64,000 bases of DNA from Nymphaea colorata. Lineage: Eukaryota; Streptophyta; Magnoliopsida; Nymphaeales; Nymphaeaceae. Below, piece by piece: positions 50,470 through 62,150 of the stretch. The stretch is from positions 12,787,289 through 12,851,288 of the forward strand of contig NC_045146.1 in assembly GCF_008831285.2 (NCBI RefSeq). The letters are read 5' to 3'. A model generated the notes under the pieces. It made no database searches. It saw only the letters and a list, made by a program, of their open reading frames with translations, and was not told where the DNA came from. A program made the position numbers and the translations under genes. Every line of letters starts with the position of its first letter. The stretch's first letter is position 1.

Positions 50470-53078
50470 CACACCGGCACAGTAATGAGGACGGGGGCTC
50501 CGACAACCGGAAGAACCTCCCTCCTACCACTCTCCTCCTTCCGGGGTTGGAAAATTTTCACTGTCCGGCGGCGCAGTACCTTTTTGTGATTCTTTCAACA
50601 GGGTTTCTGAAATTTTGGTGATTTGAGTAGGGAAAACATTTCTCAACATTATTTTCTGCTGCCCAATTACACTCTTATCGATGGGCTAACGATGTTTTTT
50701 CCCCTCAACAAAAGTGTCGCTGTCCTAGAAAAATACAGAAAATGGTTTCTTTTCTAAATTATGGGCCAAGAAAAGAAATCCTCTATAAACTATGTGATCC
50801 AGAAGAACATCGACTCACAGAATGGGTATATTCTGCACGATCCGCATTTCACAAAATCATTCCTTTAGCTCCTGTTTTTCAGGAGCTTTCCTGTTGTCAC
50901 TACATTGTTTTCTTGTCTAACTTATGCAAACTTTCTTTGGAAAAAGTTTTCCTTTGCTTTTCTCCATCAATCTCTATACAAGAATAAATAAAAAAACTCA
51001 AGTAAGGGATTTGTTCTATTAAAATTTTGTCGTTTGTCTTGAAAGCTAGCAAAATCTTGTCCCATTTAAACAAAACAGTAAAATTTGCATAGAACCCACC
51101 TCTTGCTTTACTCAAAAGTTCTCCAAAAAGCAAAAATGTCTGCATCATGGTTCTCGCAAAAAATCGAGGCAGACTTGTAGCCGGTGTCGGCTCCCAGATT
51201 GCACTGGATACGGTTGCAAATGAATCCGATCTCAAACAACCAGATATGTACATCATATATAGCCTTGAAGTTCTCAAACCGCAGCTAGATATTGTTAAAC
51301 TTGAAATTAGTTAGATAAGCAGATCCTTACTTAAATAAAGCGCCAATAAGCAATTCTAACCATGTATAACTTTTCATTTACAAAGGCTCCACATGTTACG
51401 CCTTATCCTAAATATTGTTAGAGATAAGTAATACTAGTTGATGCGAAAATACAACATTCGATTTGAAAATGATGCAATATCAGTTTAAAGTATGTGTATA
51501 TTATCATACGATTAAAAATTAAAAATATATTGCTAAAAGCATTATGAATTATTGCTAAAAACACTATAAACTGATATTGTGTGATAAACTCTTGTTGATG
51601 GTTATATGACAGATTAAATTTTTTAACCGTATATATGGGGTTAAGAAGAAAAACTGTGTCCTTTATTTGACTTTATTATTTAAGTAAATAATTTCATAAA
51701 TTGACAAAATGTCATTCGTTTCTGGTTTTATAAATCATTGTAAACATCTCGCGTGACATTTTTCACCGAAATGACCATATGGGTGTGGTTTTCACGTCAA
51801 CAACGTGTAGAGTTTTTTTCTTGGGTGGCGTGTAAATAGGATTTTATGAGGACAGGAAAAAACAAAAAAAGAAGAACTATATCATCTGTATACCTTATTA
51901 AATGCGATTTCATGAATTCTCCGTTTGTCGTATAAAACCGATTCTTGAATTCTAAGTGTTCAATCGTAAGCTCTCAGAATTATTTTTTTTATATTGTATT
52001 AGCATATTTGTGTGTGTTTTTTAATGAATAATTAGAAAACGAGTTAAGACTCGTCGAGAAGGAAATAAATTAATGAGTTGAATCAAACAGAGTATGGAGC
52101 TGTTATCTGATTGACCAACTGGGTATTGGTCAATCAAGAAGCCGATCAGGTTCAGACTTTGCGCATACAAAATACAACATTGAAATTCAAATTCTTGTAC
52201 CTTATTTTGCCTGCCTTGATATTAAATCTCTCTCTAAAGGTCAGATGATCGACTCTGTAATCTCGCAGGGGCTAACTCTTCGATTCTCAATTGCTAAACT
52301 GCTAAAAGACTGCTTTTCCCTGATCGTCCATCCCTTGTCTGCCATTTTTCAACTTCTACCTTTCCTTTCTTGAGGTTTTCACAAAACTTTAAAAAAAAAA
52401 AAAAACCAACCTTTGGACTTATACCATTGCAACGACCAACGAAAACTGTCAAAATTTAGATTCAAATGTCCACAGTTATCCAGCTTATAAGTCCTATATA
52501 CATATATCAATTCCTAATTAGTTTTGGGGTACGAAAATCGCATTCCAGTTGTTAGTTTTATGAAAAAGATGCTTACAGATACAAATTCTTTTCTCTGCCA
52601 AGCATCTAAGATTACTTGTGATGTGACTTTAGAGTGGATGTCTCCAAACCAGAGAGATAAAAAATAGAAATGAAAAACTAATGAAATTAAAAATAACCAT
52701 TAAGGTAGTTAATTGTGTTAATACTGGATGACCGCTCACATGCGCAGCAAGCAAAGATCCCTCTGAAACTCCACTTAAGATTATGTAAGGTATGTGTCTT
52801 TCCAATATATTGTGAGATACCCACTTCAATTCCAACACATGAGACCTTGATGTCCAAACTAAAGAGGATGATTCATTACCATGCAGGCAATATACATATT
52901 AGACTAAGATCAATTAGTGGCATAAACTAAAAGATGCTGGCCATGCTCACTAGGCAGATTGCATTACAGAAACTGGTGCTTTTTCTGCTGCTGATTCAAA
53001 AACATGACCACATCTAACATCTGGATCAACAGTGTTTTGTCAACGCTCATGCAACATGTCACAGGATCGATCCTGCAT
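50470..53078. other. Intergenic, HISN1 promoter to cysteine-rich gene 3' flank
   Basis: The GC-rich part to about 50600 is the HISN1 leader and promoter side. The rest is AT-rich with no recognised gene. From about 52735 onward it is the 3' flank of the first cysteine-rich gene and is duplicated near 54255. Confidence 0.5.
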
Positions 53079-53348
53079 TCAAGGGCTAGGACCAAGGCCA
53101 GTATGAAGATCAACTACACCATCTTCTGCTGTTGCTGCTGCTGGTTCGACGGCAGCAGCATCCATGCGGCTGCAAAAACGAAGGCAGAGTCGGTTGCAGA
53201 AGAGATTGCCCATATGGAGCTCGCAGTTGTGGAGGCATTTGGCCGTGCAATCTCTGGTGCTGCTGCTTGGGCTAATGGCAATGGCAACCCCTGTTAGCAG
53301 CACCAGCACAAGCAGAAACGCACAGGATCCTTTTCCTCCCGAATTCAT
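53079..53348 (-). CDS. Small secreted six-cysteine protein 1
   Basis: A single open frame of 89 aa. Residues 7-25 form a signal peptide (CAFLLVLVLLTG core, cut probably near Ala24/Ser26). The mature part has C34-x3-C38-x3-C42-x8-C51-x3-C55-x3-C59, paired CX3CX3C blocks that would fold as a disulfide-linked helical hairpin. The spacing resembles thionin-like or hairpin peptide families, but I do not recognise the exact family. The tail after C59 is Ala/Glu-rich. The copy at 54499-54720 has identical cysteine spacing, which argues that this is a real gene. Expected location: apoplast. Its role, defence or signalling, is inference only. Confidence 0.65.
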   Translation of the reverse strand: MNSGGKGSCAFLLVLVLLTGVAIAISPSSSTRDCTAKCLHNCELHMGNLFCNRLCLRFCSRMDAAAVEPAAATAEDGVVDLHTGLGPSP

Positions 53349-54498
53349 TTCTGTGCCTCTCGCCTCTCAAACAGTCACACAAGCACATGCAGAATGAGTT
53401 AACAGATAAAAAGGGGGAACGTGGGCAGGTTGCAGAAGACACGTTCTGGTGTTTCACGTGAACTGCATGTTTTGACCGAGACTCCATGGACGCCATTTTT
53501 GCACTCTGACATGAGAAAACCAAGAAAACAGAGAAAGGGAGTGACATTTGGAAGCGTTCTGTGCCCATTAGACAGGTGGTGAATTGGCGATGCTTCATTC
53601 AATCAAATGAGAGCAAGGTTCCACGTGCATCTGATCCAACATGTAAATTTAGAAACTAAAAAGGATATCAGTTATAAATTAAATGACCTTTCTCTTCTTG
53701 AGCACGCATCGCAAAGTAGCATGAAGAGCAATGAGAGTTTGACTAGTTCGCTCGAAGTCGTCCAGTACCCTCTGTTTCACAGAAGGAAAAAAGATGTTAA
53801 AATTCTTGTCGTGTAGTAGAACTCCTGGAAATTGAAGAGAAAATCAAACGCAGAAACTGTGGACTATGAGTTGCGTCACTGATGAGCATTTCCCACGGAA
53901 CTACCGCCAGCAATAAATGGCGCAATTTTAATTCGTCCGATTTTCATTCGGGTCTTACGTGGGTAGTGAACCATCTTCAAATCTAATGCCCCTACTTTTT
54001 ATATCAATGTGAGTAACAACCATCGGAATCCAAAAAAAAAAACGAGTCATTTATGTATTACTGCTCCAATCAACTATGTTATTTCCCTTGAAATTAGAAT
54101 TTTTTGGTTGACATCTTGTCTTGCGGCCCCATGCCCCATGTAACACATACAAATAAAAAGTTAGGATAATCATGTGGAGAACTTGGCTTCTCGTCTGGTG
54201 GCGGGGAGGTTTGGATCCTCATTGCTCATAAATGGTGCCTTTCTTTTGTGCAAACACAAGCGCAGAATGCATAAATTCCTCGAAGTCCATTAAGATTAAT
54301 ACGTAAGATATGCATCTTTCTCACACTTACTTTGTACCCACTTCAATTCCATTTGGCCCTGATAGCCAAACTCTTGAAGAAGATGATCACAGTGGCGGTA
54401 CACATATAAGACTAAGATTAACTATCGGCATGAACAAAAAGATGCCGGTCATGATCACCAGGTAGATTCAAGGGGTAGAACCAAAGCGAACATGGAGA

Positions 54499-54720
54499 TC
54501 AGCTGCTGCTGCTGGCGGTCGCGGCATCGACCATGAGGCTGCAAATGCGTTGGCAGAGTGTGTTGCAGTGGATAGGAGCCACATGGAGGCCGCAGCTGTG
54601 GAGGCATTTGACCTTGCAGTCTCCGCTGCTGCTGCTGCTACTGCTTATGGCAATGGCATCAGTTAGGAGCACCAGCACAATTAGCAAAAAGGCAGATGAT
54701 CCGCTTCCTTTTGAAAGCAT
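54499..54720 (-). CDS. Small secreted six-cysteine protein 2
   Basis: 73 aa from the ATG at 54720. The signal peptide core is AFLLIVLVLLTDAIAI (10-25), followed by a Ser run (26-32). C35-x3-C39-x3-C43-x8-C52-x3-C56-x3-C60 repeats the spacing of the neighbour exactly. Shared residues include KCLH, LH, CN, LC and the final Cys-Ser. The two copies differ mostly outside the cysteines, as expected for a secreted peptide under diversifying change. The short Ser-rich C-terminus differs from the longer tail of copy 1. Family not identified. Confidence 0.65.
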   Translation of the reverse strand: MLSKGSGSSAFLLIVLVLLTDAIAISSSSSSSGDCKVKCLHSCGLHVAPIHCNTLCQRICSLMVDAATASSSS

Positions 54721-57169
54721 CCCTTTGAACAAGTAAAGGGACAGGAAGAAAGAAATATATCTTCAACCGATTGGTTCAGATGAAGGAACAATTCTTGGCT
54801 ACTTATTTATTCAAGTTACAGACTTCAATGTTAGAAATATATCTTCTACCGATTGACATTAATTGTATAAATAAATGACAAACATTTTATCTATTCAAAA
54901 AATCTTAACAGAAGATTTAAATTTGACTTTTCTCGTTGGTTGTGCACTCTAGCTCTCCCCGAAAACGAATAAAAAAAATAAAGTAGGTCTTCACTTGCAA
55001 AAATGAAAGTGGTTGGAGGATCTTAAAATTATTAACTGTTGATGCAGGCGAAAATCATAAAATCATGTGAAATTTAATGATTTTTTGATCTCCAACTTAA
55101 GCTCAAAAAGTTGGAAACTCGCGGAAGATGGGTAGAAAGAGACTTAAACGTCAATTAGCTTGTTAAAATGAGACAATATGTGTTTCGGCCTAAAGGGGCT
55201 GCACCTACACCGACTGAGGAAAAAAAAGCATTTGCCTTGCTTTCTAGTTTTAAATCAGTCTTCATACATGTTTTTATTCAAGACGTCATATTAAGAAATA
55301 AATCTACGACAGATTGACATTAGTCATAAAAATAAGATAATAATATAGTCTACCAAGAAGATTATAAAAGAAAAGTCTGCATTGATTGTTTCCCTTGTCG
55401 GAAATTCTTACACACGAAGGCGCACAAGCGCAATAACCTTAGGTGTTCCACAATATTTTATTGCATAGGTATGGGCCCCTTCATGGAAATGATGCAAGGC
55501 TAATACCGAGGACCATTAGAACAGCTGATATGGAGCTTGGGTAGCCTAAAATCGACGCCTGTAATAGATTGACCGGATGATTTACACAAAACTCTGTTTT
55601 TTTTATCCATTCTAAATGATAAGTAGTTAATTTTTCATGTGCGCAGAAGCGGCATTAGCTATCCACATATCAAAGGAAAATTTGCTCAATGGTGATCATT
55701 TATTTTTAATGCAGTGATGTTTATTGATCGCAGATACTCGAAACAGTGTAATAGTTGAGTTTGAGAAAGAAGACCATAATAATATTTTTATTTTCTCGAA
55801 AGAACTGTCATAAATATTTAAATTTTCAACGATGTATCTAAACATAGGCACCAAGAGACAGCTTGGTGCAAGCTTTTAAAATTCACTGATGCAAATATCT
55901 CAACAAAAATCTGTTTGCACTCAAGTTGGTTTTGCATCAATGATGGTATACGGTTAGGTTTATCTTGAATAATGGACGAATTCCAACTACCAACACTTAT
56001 ACGGACAAAACCAAGAATACGAAAAACTCAATGGCATGATCTAAGGTCTTCATTTTGACATCCTGTGAGAAAATCCCTTTGTTAGGAATATGTTTCACTA
56101 AAACAGAAGGATCATCAGAGTCGGTGTTCCTTATTGTCACAGCAGATCAGAAACAAACTTTCACCAACAGCAATTTAGCGGTACGACGATAGCAATTGTT
56201 GCCTTTCATGGTATCCGAAGGTTGAAAAATGTTGGCTTTCACAGAACCTATTGATAATAAAATTCACCTTATCTAATGCAGACTTTGCATTAGACATTAT
56301 CTTTCTTCAATAACGCCCATTTTTGCTCCTCAACACAGTCTGCCACGAAGCAGATTTTACTAAGTTCTTATCTCCGATTGCAGTTTATGTCAATAAATCT
56401 TCTAAGGTACTTATGCTAGTGATGGAGCCCGTGACATTTGAATGATGCCACAGTCGCTTGTCATTAACACGATTGCTGGATCAAAATTCATGGAATTATT
56501 GGATCAAGCCTGAAAAAGTTGCAGTATAACAAGATCAGTAGTTCTTTAGTGGAAAGCGCCCTTCACGGCTTCACCTCCTCCTATCTTGCGTAACACACGA
56601 GAACAATGGATTCAAAAATTGTGTCATGTTTTAGAGCACTCCGCAGCCCAGACAACAGCTCAAAAAAAGGAAAACAGAACAGGAGAACGTGGCCTTCTGA
56701 ATGTACCAAAGAAAAACGTTCCTTCAAATAGAAGTGGTATTTCCTTTTTACATGAAAGTTTTCTTATACTTCACAGCCAAATGAATGAACCATTGATAAT
56801 TACAGAGTAACTTCAAAATCCAGCCTTCTTCTCTGAATAATACCCCAGTGAACCACAAGGCCCTCTCCAAACAGCACACAAGTGAAAAGCTTCCTACTCA
56901 ATTATTTATGTTCCATCAACTACTTAAAGCACCAAAGAAGGTACTTGAGTCGTTCAAGAAAACATTTCTTTGACAAGCATCAACTGTATAATGAAAGTGC
57001 TTGTCAAGTGCATGTTCATTCTCGTTTTTTTGAAAAATAAGCATGCTTAAACATAAACATGGCAAATTGGAAGATGGTTGTTCTAGTCACTGTAGTTGCA
57101 GTCCTGCCTTCGTAGTAATACAGTCACTAGACCATGGATTTGTTTGGACAAAAGAATTTCTTCCACAGG
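54721..57169. other. Intergenic, no gene recognised
   Basis: AT-rich sequence with no supported coding region, repeat or RNA gene; the last part flanks the FMO relic. Confidence 0.5.
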
Positions 57170-58269
57170 CTATTCACATCCGCTATCATCTTCCATCTCT
57201 TTTACTGTGGGTAGCCTGAAACCTCCTTCGAAGAATTCAACCAGCCATTTCACTCTCGTTTCTGAGCCGTTTATACTGAAAACACCATCTGAAGTTGCCA
57301 TTATTGCCATTTGAGGAATTCGTGGATGGATGCAATTCCTGTAGTGCAAGAACTAACAGTCAGCAAAAATCTGTTTAAAAGCATCCTTTTCCAGTCAATT
57401 TTGCATAGAAAAGGAAAAGTGAAGAGCCACCTTTGCCAAAATATTGGTGAGAAAAATTCTTTTGAAAGAAACTCAAGAAACATCAAATTCGTTTGCAACA
57501 AAGCTCAAGGAATGTGTCTAATTTGTGAACTCTTGAGTGCAAGTGCAATAGGATGTGCAATTGTCGTAGTTGGCAAACAAGAACCATACCTGTACAGTGG
57601 GGCTTCCCCAGAAGATGAGCTCAAAATGAGCTTCTGAATAGCTGGGGACTTGAACAGGCTCATGAGCCTGTGATCACCATTACATCCTGTTGCAATGATT
57701 ACAATATCTGCATTCACCTGTGAATCTTCAGACCCTAATGTCAAACCTGCCTCACAAAATAGCCATTCTGTAGATTGCTCAAGGATGATGCTTCCTTCTT
57801 CAACTCTTTTGTGGAAGTCATCGGGTAGAGCTGCGTCAACAGATGAAAAACCTTCATTAGTGAGGCTGTTTCTGTGTGTTTGCCATGAAGTGGCTATATG
57901 TTTCTTGGAGATATAACTAAGTTAAAACAACAACAAAAGAAGCTCTACAGAAGAGATTAGAAACTAATAATGTTCCAAGACCCTAAAATTACATTGGGGA
58001 TAGACTCATTTAGGAAGTCGATTATGAAGACTCATCCATTCGATAGTGGAACGAAAAAAGATTTGTGTATCATCAAAAAGGACAAACAATCATGAAACTC
58101 AAGAAGCTTATTTGACAAATTTGCCTTTGTTTCTCATCAAAAAATTTCTTTCCTTTAATGCTAAACACACGAATCTACATGTGATAAACTTGCGTTTGTT
58201 TTTTAGCATGACAGTTGTTGCCTTCAATGCCAAGGACGTGAATGCAAAATGCTCTTTACGGCAGTAGCT

Positions 58270-58365
58270 CCTAGGAGAAGGTAACAGTTTGTCAAAGCTG
58301 AAATTACTTAAAATGCCAAAACCTTCTGCCAAATTTTCTTTCCACCATGAGGGCAGTTCAATTAG
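58270..58365 (-). pseudogene. Possible relic of the missing FMO exon part
   Basis: In intron 3 of the third FMO, the minus strand reads WKENLAEGFGILSNFSFDK and continues to a Ser/Pro/Arg stretch. This lines up loosely with [18 protein letters not shown] of copies A and B, the part absent from exon 4. No splice sites flank it properly. The match is weak and may be chance. Confidence 0.3.
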
Positions 58366-61283
58366 TCAGAGATAGTGATGGTCCAGGCGACTTGAAGATA
58401 ACATGGACTTTGTTTTGCAAATTCATGAATTAAAACAGGGTGCTCTGCTAAATCATGGTGTAAAAATGTTTCAGCACCCTACCGCTCATGCATCTCATTA
58501 ACTATCCTCAATGCAGACAGTGAGGTTTATCAGAAAGGAGCTAATGGCCATAGTTTATGGCCTTGTGGCCTTTGATCACAGATCTGGATTCCCTCACACC
58601 TTATTTTTATCTGCAAATTGAACAACTCATACTTGATAATTATCTTAATTGAAAGTTTGAAACTGACGCCAAGCAGATGGATTTGTCATAATAAATCTTA
58701 TATAAATTGATCCTAGGCTCAGAAAGCATGCTTTTTCTTTTGGAAGTTTATAGCAATGCATTTTTGCACCACTAGCAGATAGTATATGCGGTTCTGATTC
58801 TAGTGATCCCAACACCAATATTGATAAAAGGTATCGTGAAGAACCAATTGTCGTGCAGTCTGACATAACCAAAAAAACATGTATTGGGTTTTCGAGAGGA
58901 TAGTTATTAGAGAAGAAGAGGATAGGGATGCCGGAAATTTTTTTCCTTTCCCATTACCATGATATTCTTGGGCATGTTAGCGTATCTTTTTACCAATCCT
59001 GTCAGTTAAATGCTATCTGTTCCACGAGGCCTTTAAAGGTGCTTTTAGAAACCAACAGATTGAATAAATTGAACGATGCTATGGCCAGGTTACTCTGAAA
59101 TAGTATCAATAGTGCAGCCTCTCTGCTAATTTGGACTTGACGTGATTCACTCCAGATATAAGCTTTTACAGTGAATGTAATGAAGAGCTGGCTTGAAAAG
59201 ACATCAGCATCTATCACCGTTAGGTTGCTTAATAAACATGTGATAAAGAACCTCATCCAAGAAGATATCATAGCCTCAACAATCTTAGGTTGCTCAAGAG
59301 GCAAGTCTAAAAAGTGGCAGCAGAAAAGAAAGGAAAACATCACCCACTTTTTGCGAGGTTCTTCAAATGCAACTTACAAAAGCTTGGTTAATAAGGCGTT
59401 TTCTGTAAAGTATTCTATTTAAAACTTCACAATCTACAAACCTATAGAAGAAACAAGGGAAGGGAATTTTCTTTCCAGTTCTTTTTTCAGAACAGTAAAC
59501 ACAATAAGCTTCTCAGACAAACACATTAAACTGCGATTGTTAGATGTGGTTTACCATGATTAGAAACAAACAAATTCATGAAATTAAAAATCATCTACAT
59601 CCATTATGCTGAAAGGTGGACCCGAGACTAGGCATATTAAAATATCACTTGCATTCATCAAAGGAAAAGATTGTCATGGGATATATAGATAAGGATCACG
59701 AGAAATCAGCATACCAAAGGGTAACTTTGAGATGATTGTGCCATTTGAACGACCAGCAGCATTGGGAATAGCATCATTGCTGTTCTTGTTGGGGCTCGTG
59801 ATGACCATAGTACATGGGCTCTCCAATCCTATTTAAAAAAGAAAGTAGGAAAAAACAGCCCACTTTTTAGTTTAGATTTCAGTAGAAAAGAATATTTAGA
59901 CAATTAAACAATTGTGCAGGTACCACGTCATCCAAAATTAAAATAGAAAAATGGAACAGGTCGTTGACATGGAGCCAGGATGGACCGTACCTTTACATGC
60001 CAGTCTGGGCCATCCTTTTTAAGTATTTTCCTTCCTCTTGTTTTAATTGGAAAGTAGGTAGCCCACGGGACAGTCCAAAACAGCATCCATCATTTTACTA
60101 ACAGTGGAACCTTTTCGACTAAATGGCCTCATCAGACCATGAATAATTCAAAAGATCTATGACAATTTACAGCACACTTTGAAGAGCTGAAACTAGGCCA
60201 TCAAGTGCTTGAAACGCCACCAAGGCCATTTATGTTTCTACCCATCAACAACGATCTGCAGTGCTTGTCAGGGGCATCTACCTGGTCCTTATAACAAGAT
60301 GTGTAGAACCCCCGGTTGATTCCATATCCGGAAAAAATAAAATGTGATGCTTCTTTCTCACGTCCAAAAGGACCTAAACTTTATAAGACAGAGGCGGAAA
60401 GTTTGTTTCCCACAATAAAAAGTGAAAAAGAAAGAGGAGTTTTTACTTTTCGTTGAAAGCTTATAATCTTCCATTTTCTTATCTAAAACATGATTCACCT
60501 TTATGAGAAAATTAAAATGCATTTTCAGTAACATAGTTTTATGCTCTTTCCACTTGCCTGTATTGCTATCTTTCGTGCTTAGTAAAAAAAAAATCACAAT
60601 GTGAAATCCTCATCTTCTTCTTTTTACCCGTTCACCAGGTTTTAGTAATCATGCCTCTTATTATGCTCTACACTCAGAGTAGTGTTTCAGGTCCCCTTCA
60701 CATGAAAAATTGCCTCTTCGTGTGAAAAGCCACTGCTCCCTCTTTTACTGAAACAAAGGCTGCAGAGGAGAAAGAAACTCTGTCCTCATCTTTTGAATGA
60801 GCTGATATATCAATTTAAAAGAAAAAAAATGAATCACCCTTCCTCCTGGGGAAGTTTTCTCTTCTTAGTTGATATGCAAGAAAAGATGATTTCTCAGCTC
60901 CTCATTTTCATTTCTCTTAGTCACTCCCTGTCCATTTCCGATTCTCATGAAAAAAGGAACTTGGTGAGCTCTCCACATTTGAAGCAGTAGACCACATATA
61001 ATTCTTCTCTCAACAGGGCCCTTGAATGGAAAGGAGATCTAGGTATCCAAGAAAGCAACACCACTCCCCAATGATGCAAATACAATTTTTGCAATTTCCC
61101 TCACTTCAGAACTCAAACTAACTGCTTGTTTCTTGAAACGTCTCACATTCTATGCAAAGATTCCTTTCCATTATTCTTTCCCTCGACTTCAGAAACCAAC
61201 ACCAACCCTTTGAAACACATCTAGTTCATTGTAAAAGGTCCATTTTCTTGTTCTCCAAAACAGACACACACACCAGAGGGAGA

Positions 61284-61284
<1 letters not shown>

Positions 61285-61331
<47 letters not shown>
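61285..61331. repeat. (GA)n microsatellite at a splice donor of the FMO relic
   Basis: About 22 GA units. On the gene strand the (CT)n run begins about four bases after the exon 2 donor GTAACT. Confidence 0.9.
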
Positions 61332-61332
<1 letters not shown>

Positions 61333-62150
61333 ACCATTTTCTCTAGCGCATTGGGTAGCTATATCGAAGGCGCTTTTGTGAGTTCCAACTATAACCACCT
61401 TTTTCCCTTCTATGAGTTCCACTGCGTCGAGCTCATCCATCATTAGGTACTCCTTGGCGTGCATCACCTTCCCCTTGAATACCTCTGGCCCCTTGTCTGA
61501 TGGGAGTGCCGGCATCTTCGGGGCGCTGTTGAATTTCCCAATACACACCACCACAAACTCAACTTCATACACCTGCTCAAGACCAACTTCATCATCACAA
61601 TAAGAACTCACAGTACAGAAGACAAAGACAGAGAGACAAGAGAACGGGGGTTTTATACATGAGTCGTTTCGTGTTCGGTGTCTTGAACGGTGATCTTCCA
61701 CGCTCCCTCCGAGCTGAATGCATGGCCGGTGTTGGCCCAGAGACTCCAAGAGAGGATCTCTTCATCGGTAGCTCCCAAATATTCGAGGCTCAGCACCTTG
61801 GAGTTGAACCTGATGCAGTCGATGAGGTTGAAGTGGCGGGCGTAGGACTCGATGTAGCGATGCACCTTGCTGCGGTTGGGGTACTCCTCGTTGGATTTGG
61901 GAGGCCAGGGGAAGTCCGAGAACTGGTAGGCTGGCCTCGGTGGGGTGCTCTGGGGCATGAACGCAGCCGGATCTGATGATGGTGGTGGTGCTACCGGCGA
62001 CGGTGGTGTTGGTGGTGCGGGGCTGGTCCAGACGCCTCCTATACTGCTCTGGAACTCGAAAACGATGGGTTCATACCCTCTCTGTAACATGTACTTGCAG
62101 GAGAGCAGGCCGCTGATGCCTGCGCCTATGATGCCGACTCGCTTCCCCAT

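Larger units (their letters stand above)
52735..54720. repeat. Tandem segmental duplication (unit ~0.5-0.6 kb, spacing ~1.4 kb)
   Basis: 52735-53348 and 54255-54720 are homologous through the small genes and their 3' flanks. Shared words include TACCCACTTCAATTCCA, TTAGACTAAGAT/ATAAGACTAAGAT and AAAAAGATGCCGGTCATG-like sequence. The roughly 0.9 kb between the copies (53349-54254) shows no gene. Confidence 0.8.
57170..62150 (-). pseudogene. Third FMO-like gene, rearranged and probably non-functional
   Basis: Exons by homology: 62150-61659, 61572-61335, 59828-59715, 57830-57590, 57338-57170. Exons 1-2 look healthy, with GAGISG (9-14) and FKGKVMHAKEY, the FMO signature. The rest is abnormal. A Pro/Ser/Ala-rich stretch (about residues 43-72) replaces the usual segment after GGVW. 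Exon 3 is 114 bp, not 176, and matches the family only at PCTMV. Exon 4 lacks the first ~40 codons (the WMRSKF to SCRI part). ATGY is ATGC. At the start of exon 5 about 4 bp are missing between ATCCA and CGA relative to copies A and B, so the spliced frame stops within ten codons, while the HPRIPQ frame runs on to MEDDSGCE and stops ~55 aa short. It could be transcribed as a truncated FAD-domain protein. Host gene relic, more divergent than the tandem pair. Confidence 0.75.
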
